NCBI RefSeq assembly: GCF_026241105.1 | Contig: NZ_JAPFFT010000001.1 | Span: 372,001 to 436,000, forward strand | DNA from: Arthrobacter rhizophilus | GTDB taxonomy: Bacteria > Actinomycetota > Actinomycetes > Actinomycetales > Micrococcaceae | DNA: 64,000 bases | Direction of reading: 5' to 3' | In this document: piece by piece, positions 53,348 through 62,282 of the stretch | Numbering within the stretch: the first letter of the stretch is position 1 | Layout: every line of letters starts with the position of its first letter | Notes under the pieces: generated by a model | Databases searched by the model: none | What the model was told of the DNA's origin: nothing | What the model saw: only the letters and a program-made list of their open reading frames with translations | Translations under genes and position numbers: made by a program

Positions 53348-53399
53348 CGAATTGCAACTTGGCAATGGGTCCATCGTCGGAGGGGGGCTCGTGTCCCGG

Positions 53400-53999
53400 T
53401 TATTCCGGCTGGGCGATCCTCAGCCATTGGAACCAGCCGCGGTGCAACACGAGCCAGGCCATGAGGCCATAGCCCGCCTGGCCCGGGGTGCCACCGTTGG
53501 CTGCGAGGTCAGTACGCCATTGTTCGTGGCTGAGCAACGGGGAGAAAGTGTCCACGTACTGGTGGTTGCGGCGGGTAGTGACGTCTGCAAATGCGGCGTT
53601 GAGTTCCGCGATCCGGCGGTTCTTGGCCGGGTCCAGCGTAGGTGGCGGACCGACGACGAATACTTCGATGTTGCTTTGGGATGCCCCGTCCAGGATATTG
53701 GCCAGATTGAGGCGGCTACGCGCTGTGGAAACGCCGAATTCGATGTCACGGCTGGACAGGCCGATCACGAGGCGGTTCTCATGGACGTTGCTGAAGCGTC
53801 GCCCGGCTTCGTCGAGCCAGCGGCCCGCGAGGCCCTCTGTACCCTCCATGGGGCAGGGAAGAGAGTAGCTCTCCACAAGAACGCCGTCCTGGGGAGTTCG
53901 TGCAAGAACCCTTCCGAGCCAGCCCAGGGCTCTGGGGTCACCGAGCCCGGCGAGTAGTTCATCACCAACAGCTGCTATGCGCAGCTTCCTGTCTTCCAC
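53400..53999 (-). CDS. SGNH/GDSL-hydrolase-like protein lacking the catalytic residues
   Basis: 199 residues from GTG 53999 (GAGG six bases upstream). The fold is recognisable: AAVGDELLAGLGDPRALGW in block I, VIGLSSRDIEFGVSTARSRLNLANIL in block III, VFVVGPPPTLDP, and a C-terminal GGTPGQAGYGLMAWLV in place of the usual D-x-x-H-P-x-x-x-G-Y. The nucleophile Ser of GDSL is Glu14, the block III Asn is absent, and the C-terminal His is Thr. It is unlikely to be an esterase by the usual mechanism. Separate from the kgd gene behind it, which ends at a terminator. Confidence 0.75.
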   Translation of the reverse strand: MEDRKLRIAAVGDELLAGLGDPRALGWLGRVLARTPQDGVLVESYSLPCPMEGTEGLAGRWLDEAGRRFSNVHENRLVIGLSSRDIEFGVSTARSRLNLANILDGASQSNIEVFVVGPPPTLDPAKNRRIAELNAAFADVTTRRNHQYVDTFSPLLSHEQWRTDLAANGGTPGQAGYGLMAWLVLHRGWFQWLRIAQPE

Positions 54000-54085
54000 A
54001 GTTACCTCTTCACCAAACGTTGCGGTCCTTGCATCGTGCCCGGCGGGGCGGCAGGATCACTGGACACTTGTTCCATTAAACAGAA

Positions 54086-54126
54086 CTGCCCAGCTGGAAG
54101 CGGGTATTGAACCTCCAGCCGGGCAG
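54086..54126 (-). terminator. Terminator after kgd
   Basis: CTGCCCAGCTGGA (54086-54098) pairs with TCCAGCCGGGCAG (54114-54126) with one G-T-type mismatch; on the minus strand TTCTGTTTAAT follows the stem. Confidence 0.85.
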
Positions 54127-54143
54127 CCTTCTTTTATTAGGGT

Positions 54144-57100
54144 CTACTTGCGTTCGAATGCCTGCTTGAGCAAGGTAGCCTGCTCGGCGCTGTGGCGCTT
54201 CATGGAACCGGCTGCCGTGGAGGCGGACGCCGGACGCGAAACGAGGCGGACCTTCCGGTCCAGTGCCTGCGGCAGGTTCAAGCCGATGAACGGCCACGGA
54301 CCCTGGTTGGCGGGTTCGTCCTGCGCCCAAACGATGTCGGCGTTCGGGTATTTGGCCAGTTCCGCTTCGATCTGGGCCTGGGGCAACGGGTACAGCTGCT
54401 CCAGGCGGATGATTGCCGTCGAGGTGTCACCGGTCTTTTGGCGGTTCGACAGCAGATCGTAGTAGAGACGGCCGGAAACCAGGATCACGCGGTCCACGCT
54501 CTGAGCCTGCAGTGGCTCGTGCTCGCCGATGACCGGCTTGAAGCCGCCTGTGGTGAAGTCCTCCACCGCAGAAGCCGCCCCCTTGAGGCGCAAAAGCTGC
54601 TTCGGGGTGAAGACGATGAGCGGCTTGCGTGGCCGGCTGTATGCTTGCCGGCGCAGCAAGTGGAAGTGCGAAGCAGCCGTCGTGGGGTTGGCCACAATCA
54701 TATTGTCCTCGGCGCACAGCTGCAGGAAGCGTTCGATACGGGCGGACGAGTGGTCCGGTCCCTGGCCTTCGTAGCCGTGCGGCAGCATGAGGACGAGCGA
54801 GGAGCGCTGGCCCCATTTCTGCTCGGCCGAGGAGATGAATTCGTCGATGATGGTCTGCGCACCGTTGACGAAGTCACCGAACTGGGCTTCCCACAAGACC
54901 AAGGCATCGGGGCGTTCCACGGAGTAGCCGTATTCGAATCCCATGGCTGCGTATTCGGACAACAAGGAGTCGTAGATCCACAGCTTGGCCTGCTTGTCGC
55001 TCAGGTTGCCCAGCGGCATCCATTCGCTGCCGTTTGCGCGGTCGTGGAAGACGGCGTGGCGTTGCACGAAGGTGCCGCGGCGTGAGTCCTGGCCGGCCAG
55101 ACGGACGGGAACGCCCTCCATGACGAGCGAACCAAAGGCTGCGATCTCACCGAAGCCCCAGTCGATGCCGCCTTCGCGGGACATCTGCTCGCGCTTCTCC
55201 AGGAGCTGCTTGAGCTTGGAGTGGACCGTGAAGTCCTCGGGAACGTCCAGGTGCGCCTGGCCGATCCGTTGGAGCATCTCGGCTGAAATAGCGGTGGTGG
55301 CCGGCGCGTTGGTCCCGGAGTCCGCCTGCTGGGCGATGGGACGCTCAATGTCCGAGACCGCGGCGGAATCAGCCGTGATGATCGGGATAGGCGAAGTCTG
55401 TGCAGCGTGGGTCTCAGCGAAGACGCGTTCCAGACGTTCCTGGTAGTCGCGCAGCAACTGCTCGGCTTCGTCCTCGGTGATGTCGCCACGGCCAATGAGC
55501 GACTCGGTGTACAGCTTGCGGACGGAACGCTTGGCTTCGATCAGGTTGTACATGAGGGGCTGCGTCATCGAGGGGTCGTCGCCCTCGTTGTGTCCACGGC
55601 GGCGGTAGCACACCATGTCGACAATGACGTCCTTGTGGAAGCGCTGGCGGAATTCGTAAGCCAACTGCGCGATGCGCACCACAGCTTCCGGGTCGTCACC
55701 GTTCACGTGGAATACCGGGGCCTGGATCATCTTGGCCACGTCGGTGGAATACGTCGAGGAACGCGACGACGAAGGTGCCGTGGTGAAGCCGACCTGGTTG
55801 TTCACGATGATGTGGATGGTTCCACCGGTACGGTAGCCACGCAACTGGGACAGGTTGAGCGTTTCCGCCACAACGCCCTGGCCGGCAAACGCGGCATCGC
55901 CGTGAACCATGATGGGCAGCACCGGGAACGCCTCGCCTTGGTCCAGCCGGTCCTGCTTGGCACGGACGATGCCTTCAAGCACGGAGTCAACCGCTTCAAG
56001 GTGGGACGGATTGGCCGCGAGATAGACCTTGGTCTCATTGCCGTTGTCCGAGGTGAACGTGCCCTCGGTGCCGAGGTGGTACTTGACGTCGCCTGAGCCC
56101 TGCACCGAACGGGGGTCCTGGGTGCCTTCGAATTCACGGAACACCTGGGCGTAGGTCTTGCCTGCGATGTTGGTCAACACGTTGAGGCGGCCACGGTGGG
56201 CCATGCCGATCGCAACTTCGTCGAGGCCGTCGTCGGCAGCGTCGGAAATGATGGTGTCCAACAGCGGAATCAGCGATTCTCCGCCTTCGAGGGAGAATCG
56301 CTTCTGGCCCACGAACTTGGTCTGCAGGAAGGTTTCGAAGGCCTCCGCTGCGTTGAGCTTGGAAACGATACGAAGTTGCTCTTCGCGGCTCGGCTTGGAG
56401 TACGGGTGCTCCACCTGGTCCTGGAACCACTTGCGTTCTTCAGGCTCCTGGATGTGCATGTATTCAATGCCCGTGGTGCGGCAGTAGGCATCGCGAAGGA
56501 CACCGAGGATGTCGCGGAACTTGAGCATCGGCTTGCCGCCGAAACCGCCGGTGGGCCATTCTCGGTCCAAGTCCCACAGGGTGAGCCCGTAGGTGAGGAC
56601 GTCGAGGTCCGGGTGCTTGCGCTGGACGTACTCAAGCGGGTTCGTGTCTGCCATGAGGTGGCCGCGGACCCGGTAGGAGTGGATCAGCTGCTGGATGCGG
56701 GCGACCTTGTTGATCTCGTCAGCGGGGTCCACCTGAAGGTCGGGGCTCCAACGGACGGGCTCGTAGGGAATGCGCAGGGCTTCGAAGATCTCGTCGTAGA
56801 AGTTCTGTGCACCGAGGAGCAACTGGTGGACGAGCTTGAGGAATTCGCCGCTGCCGGCGCCCTGGATGACGCGGTGATCGTACGTGGACGTCAGCGTGAG
56901 GATCTTGCTGATGGCGTTCTGGGCGATGATCTTCTCGCTGGCGCCCTGCCATTCAGCCGGGTAGTCGAGGGCTCCGACGCCGATGATGGCAGCCTGGCCC
57001 TTGGAGAGCCGGGGCACGGAGTGCACGGTGCCGATGCCGCCCGGATTTGTGAGGGAGACCGTTGTGCCCGCGTGGTCGTCCGCCGTGAGCTTGCCGTTGC

Positions 57101-57962
57101 GGGCGCGCTTGATCAGGTCCTCATAGGTGTGCCAGAACTCCGCGAAGTTCATGGTCTCGGCCTTCTTGATGTTTGGGACCATCAGGAGACGGGTACCGTC
57201 GGGCTTTGGCATGTCAATGGCGATGCCGAAGTTGACGTGCGCGGGCTGCACTGCAACGGGCTTGCCGTCAATTTCGTCGTAGTACACGTTCATTGACGGG
57301 AACTGGGAGAGGGCGCGGACCACAGCGTAGCCAATGAGGTGGGTGAAGGAGACCTTGCCGCCGCGGGCACGGGCAAGGTTGGAATTGATGACAACGCGGT
57401 TGTCGATCAGCAGCTTCGCCGGAACGGCCCTGACGCTTGTGGCGGTGGGAACCTCAAGGCTCATGACCATGTTGGAAGCGATGGCCTTGGCCGGACCACG
57501 GAGGACGGAGACGACGTCTTCTTCCGGCGGAGTGGGGGCCTTGGTGCTCTTGGGAAGCTGTGCCGGGATCGGCTGGGCCTGGCTGCCGTCGGACGGCTTC
57601 TGCGCGCCGTCCTTGGCGACAGTGGCCGGAGCCTTCTTGGCTGGTGCCGCTACGGCGGAAGCCGCAGGGGCAGGCGTGGCGGCGGCAGGAGCGGCCGCCG
57701 GAGCAACCACGGGCGCAATCGGCGTCATTGCCGTTGCTGCGGCCTGTGCCACGACAGGAATTTCACGAGTGGGAGGGTTTGCAGGGGTTGCGGATGTTCC
57801 GTTGGAAGAAGTTCCGTCAGCGGTATCGAAGGATTCGAAAAGCGGCCACCACTTGGCGTCGACCGAATTCTTGTCCTGCTGGTACCGCTCGTACAGTTCG
57901 TCAACGAGCCACTCGTTTCCGCCAAATTCCTCGGGTAGACGGTGGCTTGGCTGCTCTGGCAC
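54144..57962 (-). CDS. kgd: Multifunctional 2-oxoglutarate decarboxylase/dehydrogenase E1-E2 (KGD)
   Basis: 1272 residues from GTG 57962. Layout: N-terminal helix (HRLPEEFGGNEWLVDELYERY), an Ala/Pro-rich linker to about 130, an E2-type succinyltransferase domain (about 150-370; NFGIAIDMPKPDGTRLLMVPNI and STYDHRVIQGAGSGEFL with the catalytic His-Arg), and a full E1o domain (AIGMAHRGRLNVL, HGDAAFAGQGVVAETLNLSQL, RRGHNEGDDPSMTQPLMY). It feeds 2-oxoglutarate into the TCA cycle as succinyl-CoA, with a separate lipoyl E2 and E3, or decarboxylates it. Activity in mycobacteria is controlled by GarA, whose gene is not here. The frame is open to 58028, but a GAGG at a good distance favours the GTG. Confidence 0.96.
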   Translation of the reverse strand: MPEQPSHRLPEEFGGNEWLVDELYERYQQDKNSVDAKWWPLFESFDTADGTSSNGTSATPANPPTREIPVVAQAAATAMTPIAPVVAPAAAPAAATPAPAASAVAAPAKKAPATVAKDGAQKPSDGSQAQPIPAQLPKSTKAPTPPEEDVVSVLRGPAKAIASNMVMSLEVPTATSVRAVPAKLLIDNRVVINSNLARARGGKVSFTHLIGYAVVRALSQFPSMNVYYDEIDGKPVAVQPAHVNFGIAIDMPKPDGTRLLMVPNIKKAETMNFAEFWHTYEDLIKRARNGKLTADDHAGTTVSLTNPGGIGTVHSVPRLSKGQAAIIGVGALDYPAEWQGASEKIIAQNAISKILTLTSTYDHRVIQGAGSGEFLKLVHQLLLGAQNFYDEIFEALRIPYEPVRWSPDLQVDPADEINKVARIQQLIHSYRVRGHLMADTNPLEYVQRKHPDLDVLTYGLTLWDLDREWPTGGFGGKPMLKFRDILGVLRDAYCRTTGIEYMHIQEPEERKWFQDQVEHPYSKPSREEQLRIVSKLNAAEAFETFLQTKFVGQKRFSLEGGESLIPLLDTIISDAADDGLDEVAIGMAHRGRLNVLTNIAGKTYAQVFREFEGTQDPRSVQGSGDVKYHLGTEGTFTSDNGNETKVYLAANPSHLEAVDSVLEGIVRAKQDRLDQGEAFPVLPIMVHGDAAFAGQGVVAETLNLSQLRGYRTGGTIHIIVNNQVGFTTAPSSSRSSTYSTDVAKMIQAPVFHVNGDDPEAVVRIAQLAYEFRQRFHKDVIVDMVCYRRRGHNEGDDPSMTQPLMYNLIEAKRSVRKLYTESLIGRGDITEDEAEQLLRDYQERLERVFAETHAAQTSPIPIITADSAAVSDIERPIAQQADSGTNAPATTAISAEMLQRIGQAHLDVPEDFTVHSKLKQLLEKREQMSREGGIDWGFGEIAAFGSLVMEGVPVRLAGQDSRRGTFVQRHAVFHDRANGSEWMPLGNLSDKQAKLWIYDSLLSEYAAMGFEYGYSVERPDALVLWEAQFGDFVNGAQTIIDEFISSAEQKWGQRSSLVLMLPHGYEGQGPDHSSARIERFLQLCAEDNMIVANPTTAASHFHLLRRQAYSRPRKPLIVFTPKQLLRLKGAASAVEDFTTGGFKPVIGEHEPLQAQSVDRVILVSGRLYYDLLSNRQKTGDTSTAIIRLEQLYPLPQAQIEAELAKYPNADIVWAQDEPANQGPWPFIGLNLPQALDRKVRLVSRPASASTAAGSMKRHSAEQATLLKQAFERK

Positions 57963-58504
57963 TTGAAATACGCCTCTTCCGTGAGTGTTGATTTCCAGCT
58001 GGCCCGGGGGAACTGCAGGGGGGTGCAAAGGCGAGCCAGGGTCTGGGTCCCGCGAACTCAGACCCTAGCCAGTCTAGTGACGAGCGACGGCTATCTGCCA
58101 ATAGTGGTGACCTAAATCATGCCAATCCCGATGTGCGTTGGATGAAGCGCCCTGAAGGGGCCGTGTTTTCGCGTGTTTTTTCGCGGATTATCAGGGCGCA
58201 GGCCTTGTCACGGCCGGTGAATTCGCTTCGCGGCCGGACTGTAGACTGGGATTCTTATGGACAGTAATTCTAGGTGCCGGCCTGGGACCTGCGGGGGAAG
58301 CCGTCTGGCAATCTCCGCGCAGCGCACCCGTCGAGCCGGCAACACCCGTACACATGCCCATCGCACCCCGGAGCTTCAGGCCGGCAACGCAGCGGATCGT
58401 TCTTCCGCTGCGTCCGACCAACCCCCGCCGGGTCAATCAGCCATTAGTCTGCCTAGGCTCCTGCTCCTGCTCCAGCCTTCCGCACCAGCCGGCGGTGGCC
58501 TCTA
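57963..58504. other. 540-bp divergent region between kgd and the CorC-like genes
   Basis: Holds the kgd promoter on the left and a GC-rich leader of the CorC-like operon on the right. No supported protein gene; several short overlapping frames lack ribosome sites. The segment from about 58270 is described separately as a possible structured leader. Confidence 0.6.
58270..58440 (+). promoter_or_regulatory. Possible structured 5' leader of the CorC-like operon
   Basis: Contains GGTGCCGGCC, then GGGGGAAGCCGTCTGGCAAT and CTCCGCGCAGCGCACCCGTC, followed by AGCCGGCAAC. The order resembles a cobalamin-box leader (GGGAA-, -AATCC-, -GCGCA-) but several conserved bases differ and the end is not recognisable. 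A structured RNA is plausible; the class is a guess. Confidence 0.25.
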
Positions 58505-59971
58505 ATGGAGTGGCTTTTCCTTCTCGCCGGTGTGCTCCTGATTCTGGGCACGGGCTTCTTTGTCGCCGTGGAATTCTCCCTCGTGACACTCGACCAGGCG
58601 ACTGTCCAAAGAGCGATCGACGGCGGCGACCACGCCGCTGTGGCGTTGCTGAAATGCTTGAAATCCCTTTCCACCCAGCTGTCAAGCTGCCAATTGGGGA
58701 TTACCCTCACTACCTTGCTGACCGGTTTCGTCATGGAGCCTTCGGTTGGCTCCCTGTTGCACGGACCGCTGCTCTGGGCCGGGCTACCTGAGGCTGCTGC
58801 GCAGTCCGTGTCGCTCATCATGGCCATGACCTTCGCCACCGTGTTGTCGATGCTGATCGGCGAGCTGGTCCCCAAGAACATGGCCTTAGCCTTGGCTTTT
58901 CCGCTGGGCCGGGGGTTGGCCCGCCCGCAATTGATGTTCACGGCGGTGTTCAAGCCCGCAATCGTGGTGCTCAATGGCTTCTCCAACAAGATGCTCAACC
59001 TTGTTGGGCTTGAGGCCAAAGAAGAGATCTCCGGCGCCCGCTCGCCTTCCGAACTGGCCTCGTTGGTGCGCCGTTCGGCGGAGCTGGGAACCCTCGACGC
59101 CGGGACGGCCAACTTCGTTGCGCGCACGCTGAACTTCTCCGCCCGGACCGCGGCGGATGTCATGACGCCGCGCATCCGTATGGAAACCATTGACGCCGAT
59201 CAGCCGGTATCGGACATCATCGAGGCCGCCCGGCGCACCGGATACTCCCGCTTTCCTGTCATCGGCGAGTCCGCCGATGACATCCGCGGCGTGGTGCACA
59301 TCAAGAAGGCCGTCTCCGTCCCGTCTGAACGCAGGAGCAGGGTCGAGGCCGGCGCCATCATGTCCGAGGTCCTCAGCGTTCCCGAAACCATCCACCTCGA
59401 CTCTTTGCTCTTGGAACTCCGCGAGGGCAACCTGCAACTCGCCGTCGTGCTTGATGAGTACGGCGGAACTGCAGGAATCGCAACGCTCGAGGACCTGGTG
59501 GAGGAAATCGTCGGCGAAGTGGCAGATGAACACGACAAAGTCCGGCCTGGATTGCTGCAAAGCGCCTCGGGGGACTGGTACTTCCCCGGACTATTGCGCC
59601 CGGACGAGGTCAGCGAACAGATCCCGGGCCTGACCGTCCCGGACGACCCCGCGTACGAGACCGTAGGCGGCTACGTCATGAGCCAACTGGGAAGGATCGC
59701 GATTGTCGGCGACGTCGTCGAGGCGGGCGGCGGCACCCTCGCCGTCACTCGAATGGATGGCCGCCGGATCGATCGTATTTGCTTCCACCCCACAGCACCC
59801 GAGCCTGACGATGAAGGCACTGGCGTTAAAGACACAGCGGAACGTGAAGCGAAGGGATGGCAAAGCAGGAAGCAAGCCAGCAAGCGGCTAGGTAAGAGCT
59901 CCGGCAGCTCGGCAGGCAATGCCATTGGCAACCCCGCGGGCAGGACCGCCCGCAAAGGACGTGCTGCATGA
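58505..59971 (+). CDS. CNNM/CorC-HlyC family membrane protein with CBS pair
   Basis: 488 residues: DUF21 membrane domain (about 1-190, four helices, with the conserved SSCQLGITLTTLLTGFV and IGELVPKNMAL), a CBS-pair (about 205-335, e.g. MTPRIRMETID, GYSRFPVIGE, VLDEYGGTAGIATLEDLVEEIVGE), a C-terminal CorC_HlyC domain (to about 430) and a basic low-complexity tail rich in Lys, Arg and Ser. Relatives mediate Mg2+/Co2+ efflux or affect metal homeostasis. ATG 58505; its stop overlaps the next gene's ATG (ATGA). Confidence 0.92.
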   Translation: MEWLFLLAGVLLILGTGFFVAVEFSLVTLDQATVQRAIDGGDHAAVALLKCLKSLSTQLSSCQLGITLTTLLTGFVMEPSVGSLLHGPLLWAGLPEAAAQSVSLIMAMTFATVLSMLIGELVPKNMALALAFPLGRGLARPQLMFTAVFKPAIVVLNGFSNKMLNLVGLEAKEEISGARSPSELASLVRRSAELGTLDAGTANFVARTLNFSARTAADVMTPRIRMETIDADQPVSDIIEAARRTGYSRFPVIGESADDIRGVVHIKKAVSVPSERRSRVEAGAIMSEVLSVPETIHLDSLLLELREGNLQLAVVLDEYGGTAGIATLEDLVEEIVGEVADEHDKVRPGLLQSASGDWYFPGLLRPDEVSEQIPGLTVPDDPAYETVGGYVMSQLGRIAIVGDVVEAGGGTLAVTRMDGRRIDRICFHPTAPEPDDEGTGVKDTAEREAKGWQSRKQASKRLGKSSGSSAGNAIGNPAGRTARKGRAA

Positions 59972-61038
59972 GCGACTGGGCAGGAATCCTGTGGCTCGTA
60001 GTGCTGTTGATCGGCAACGCGTTCTTTGTCGGCGCCGAGTTTGCCGTGATGTCCGCGCGCCGCAGCCAGATTGAACCTTTGGCCAAACGCGGTTCCAAGA
60101 GCGCACAGACCACCCTTTACGCGATGGAACACGTCTCGCTAATGCTTGCGTGTGCTCAGCTTGGCATCACCGTCTGTTCGTTGCTGATTCTTCTCGTGGC
60201 CGAGCCAGCCATCCATCATTTGCTGGGAGCGTCACTGGAATCAGTGGGCGTCCCCGTCGAATTGGCCGATGTTATCGCTTTTGCGGTTGCCTTGCTGGCG
60301 GTCACGTTCTTGCATGTCACCTTTGGCGAGATGGTCCCCAAGAACATCTCTGTTTCTGTGGCGGACAAGGCAGCATTGCTGTTGGCGCCTCCTTTGGTCC
60401 ACATAGCCCGCTTCGTGAAGCCCGTTATCTGGACGCTGAACTTTCTGGCAAATCGCATTCTGCGCCTGATGAAGATCGAGCCGAAGGGCGAGGTGACCTC
60501 CTCCTTCACGCTTGAGGAGGTGCAGTCGATCGTCCAGGAATCGACTCGCCACGGACTGGTGGACGACGACGCTGGCCTGCTGAGCGGCGCGCTTGAGTTT
60601 TCAGAGCACACCGCCGCGCACATCATGGTGCCGCTCGACAAGCTCGTGATGCTTAAGCCTGGATCCACGCCGCGCCAACTGGAGAAAGCCGTAAGCCGCA
60701 CCGGCTTCTCGCGTTTCCCGGTGTTGGACGACGACGGCGAGCTGACCGGTTATCTGCACATCAAAGATGTGCTCTCCATTCCGGAAGAGGGACGGCGCTA
60801 TCCGATTGTGGAAAGCCGGATTCGTTCCCTCGTGAACCTCGCGCCCGAGGACGAGATTGAAGATGCCATGTCGGTGATGCAGCGGACCGGCTCGCACCTT
60901 GGCCGGGTTGTCGGGGCGGGCGGCGCGACGCTGGGCGTGCTGTTCCTGGAAGATGTTATCGAACAGTTGGTGGGCGAGATCCGGGATGCCACCCAGGCCA
61001 CGGGGATCCGGCGCTTGGGCGGACCTGCGTCAACATAG
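59968..61038 (+). CDS. CNNM/CorC-HlyC family membrane protein, short paralogue
   Basis: 356 residues: DUF21 domain with LACAQLGITVCSLLILLV and FGEMVPKNISVSV, then a CBS pair (IMVPLDKLVMLKPG, GFSRFPVLDDDGELTGYLHIKDVLSI, GVLFLEDVIEQLVGEI). It lacks the CorC_HlyC domain and basic tail of its partner. Tandem long/short pairs of this family are common in actinobacteria and may form heterodimers. ATGA overlap with the upstream gene; followed by a hairpin. Confidence 0.92.
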   Translation: MSDWAGILWLVVLLIGNAFFVGAEFAVMSARRSQIEPLAKRGSKSAQTTLYAMEHVSLMLACAQLGITVCSLLILLVAEPAIHHLLGASLESVGVPVELADVIAFAVALLAVTFLHVTFGEMVPKNISVSVADKAALLLAPPLVHIARFVKPVIWTLNFLANRILRLMKIEPKGEVTSSFTLEEVQSIVQESTRHGLVDDDAGLLSGALEFSEHTAAHIMVPLDKLVMLKPGSTPRQLEKAVSRTGFSRFPVLDDDGELTGYLHIKDVLSIPEEGRRYPIVESRIRSLVNLAPEDEIEDAMSVMQRTGSHLGRVVGAGGATLGVLFLEDVIEQLVGEIRDATQATGIRRLGGPAST

Positions 61039-61069
61039 TTCTTGCCGGCCCTGAGGGGCCGGCAAGAAC
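61038..61069 (+). terminator. Hairpin after the CorC-like operon
   Basis: GTTCTTGCCGGCCC and GGGCCGGCAAGAAC form a perfect 14-bp stem around a TGAG loop, starting at the stop codon of the second CorC-like gene. It lacks a T-run. Confidence 0.7.
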
Positions 61070-61078
61070 CTCTCATGA

Positions 61079-61111
61079 ATCCATAAATAGGAATCATTCC
61101 CATTTATGGAT
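61079..61111. promoter_or_regulatory. 33-bp palindromic operator upstream of the metal ABC transporter
   Basis: ATCCATAAAT and ATTTATGGAT are exact inverted arms, and inside them GGAAT-C-ATTCC is a second perfect inverted repeat; only the pair of bases between arms mismatches. It ends 60 bp before the solute-binding gene. The core resembles Fur-family (Zur-type) sites. A related half site, TGATTCTCATTTGAG, lies just downstream at about 61138-61152. Confidence 0.7.
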
Positions 61112-61170
61112 ACACTCATTGAGCCAGCTATTGTGTTTGATTCTCATTTGAGTAGATCCGAGGTTTCCCC

Positions 61171-62112
61171 GTGCGTCGCACCGCCGCCCGTCTTTCCCTT
61201 GCCGCGTCCGCCGGCCTTGCCGTCCTGCTTGCCGCATGCGCGGCACCCGCTGCGACTGCGCCGTCGTCGTCCTCCGGCGTGATCGATGTGGTCGCCTCTA
61301 CCAGTGTCTATGGCGATATCGTCAAGAGCGTCGGTGGCGACAAAGTGGTGGTGACCTCCATCATCACCAAGACCAGCCAGGATCCGCACTCCTACGAGGC
61401 CAGCACCCAGGACAAACTGACCATCTCGAAAGCCCGGCTTGTGATCGACAACGGTGCGGGCTACGACGACTTCTTCACCAAGCTGAGCGACGACAGCAAA
61501 GTCCCGGCTGACAAGGTCATCACAGCCGTCAACGCGTCCGCGCTCCTTCCCGCTGCATCGGCCGGCGCTACCTCCAAGGTGCCGGAAGGGTTCAACGAGC
61601 ATGTCTGGTACAACTTCGACGCCATGGGCAAGGTGGCCGATGCCGTTGCTGCGAAGCTCGGAAGCCTGAACTCCGCGGAAGCCAAGACGTTCACCGCAAA
61701 TGCCGATAAGTTCAAGTCGTCCCTGAGCGTGCTCAGCGCCAAAGTCGCTGAAATCAAGGCTTCCAAGGGCTCCGCTCCGGTAGCCATCACCGAGCCGGTC
61801 CCGGGCTATTTGCTGGAAGCTGCGGGCCTGGAAAACAAGACGCCTGAGGAATTCAGCCACGCGATCGAGGCCGGCTCGGACGTTCCTCCCGCGGCAGTCA
61901 AGGAAACGAGCGATCTGATTACTTCGAAGTCGGTGCGGTTCCTGGCGTACAACGAACAGACCGCGGGCGCCGAGACGGAGAAGCTGAAGGCCGCAGCAAC
62001 CACGGCCGGAGTTCCGGTTGTCGGATTCACGGAGACACTTCCGGAGGGCAAGGACTACATCGCCTGGATGACGGACAACGTGGGCAACATCGCCGCTGCG
62101 CTGAACAAGTAG
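61171..62112 (+). CDS. Metal-binding lipoprotein of a Zn/Mn-type ABC transporter (ZnuA/TroA-like)
   Basis: 313 residues from GTG 61171 with GAGG upstream. Lipoprotein signal with lipobox LAAC. TroA fold: VVASTSVYGDIVKSVGG, DPHSYEAS (first His ligand), NEHVWYN (second His), AITEPVPGYLLEAAG (Glu) and a C-terminal region with VGFTETLPEGKDYIAWM. The His-rich loop found in many zinc-specific ZnuA proteins is absent, which leaves Mn2+ or Zn2+ open. It binds metal outside and hands it to the permease encoded 1 kb downstream. Confidence 0.9.
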   Translation: MRRTAARLSLAASAGLAVLLAACAAPAATAPSSSSGVIDVVASTSVYGDIVKSVGGDKVVVTSIITKTSQDPHSYEASTQDKLTISKARLVIDNGAGYDDFFTKLSDDSKVPADKVITAVNASALLPAASAGATSKVPEGFNEHVWYNFDAMGKVADAVAAKLGSLNSAEAKTFTANADKFKSSLSVLSAKVAEIKASKGSAPVAITEPVPGYLLEAAGLENKTPEEFSHAIEAGSDVPPAAVKETSDLITSKSVRFLAYNEQTAGAETEKLKAAATTAGVPVVGFTETLPEGKDYIAWMTDNVGNIAAALNK

Positions 62113-62282
62113 CGATCATAGGCTAGACAGGAAGCTGACGGGCCCAGCAATCGTCCTAAGATGTACAGGGCGGCTGCGGGGCGTTTGTGTTCCGAACATA
62201 GGGTGCTTTCCAAAACAGGGGCATTCCAGGCGCATGCAACAGCAACACAGCTTCGCGAACCCCATGGATCGAGGATTTCTTT

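Noticed and set aside
56196..57296. 366-codon open frame antisense to kgd
   Set aside because: Shadow of kgd codon bias; no motif and no ribosome site.
58257..58791. Small proteins encoded in the leader of the CorC-like operon
   Set aside because: Frames are Arg/Pro/Ser-rich, have no ribosome site and overlap the real gene out of frame.
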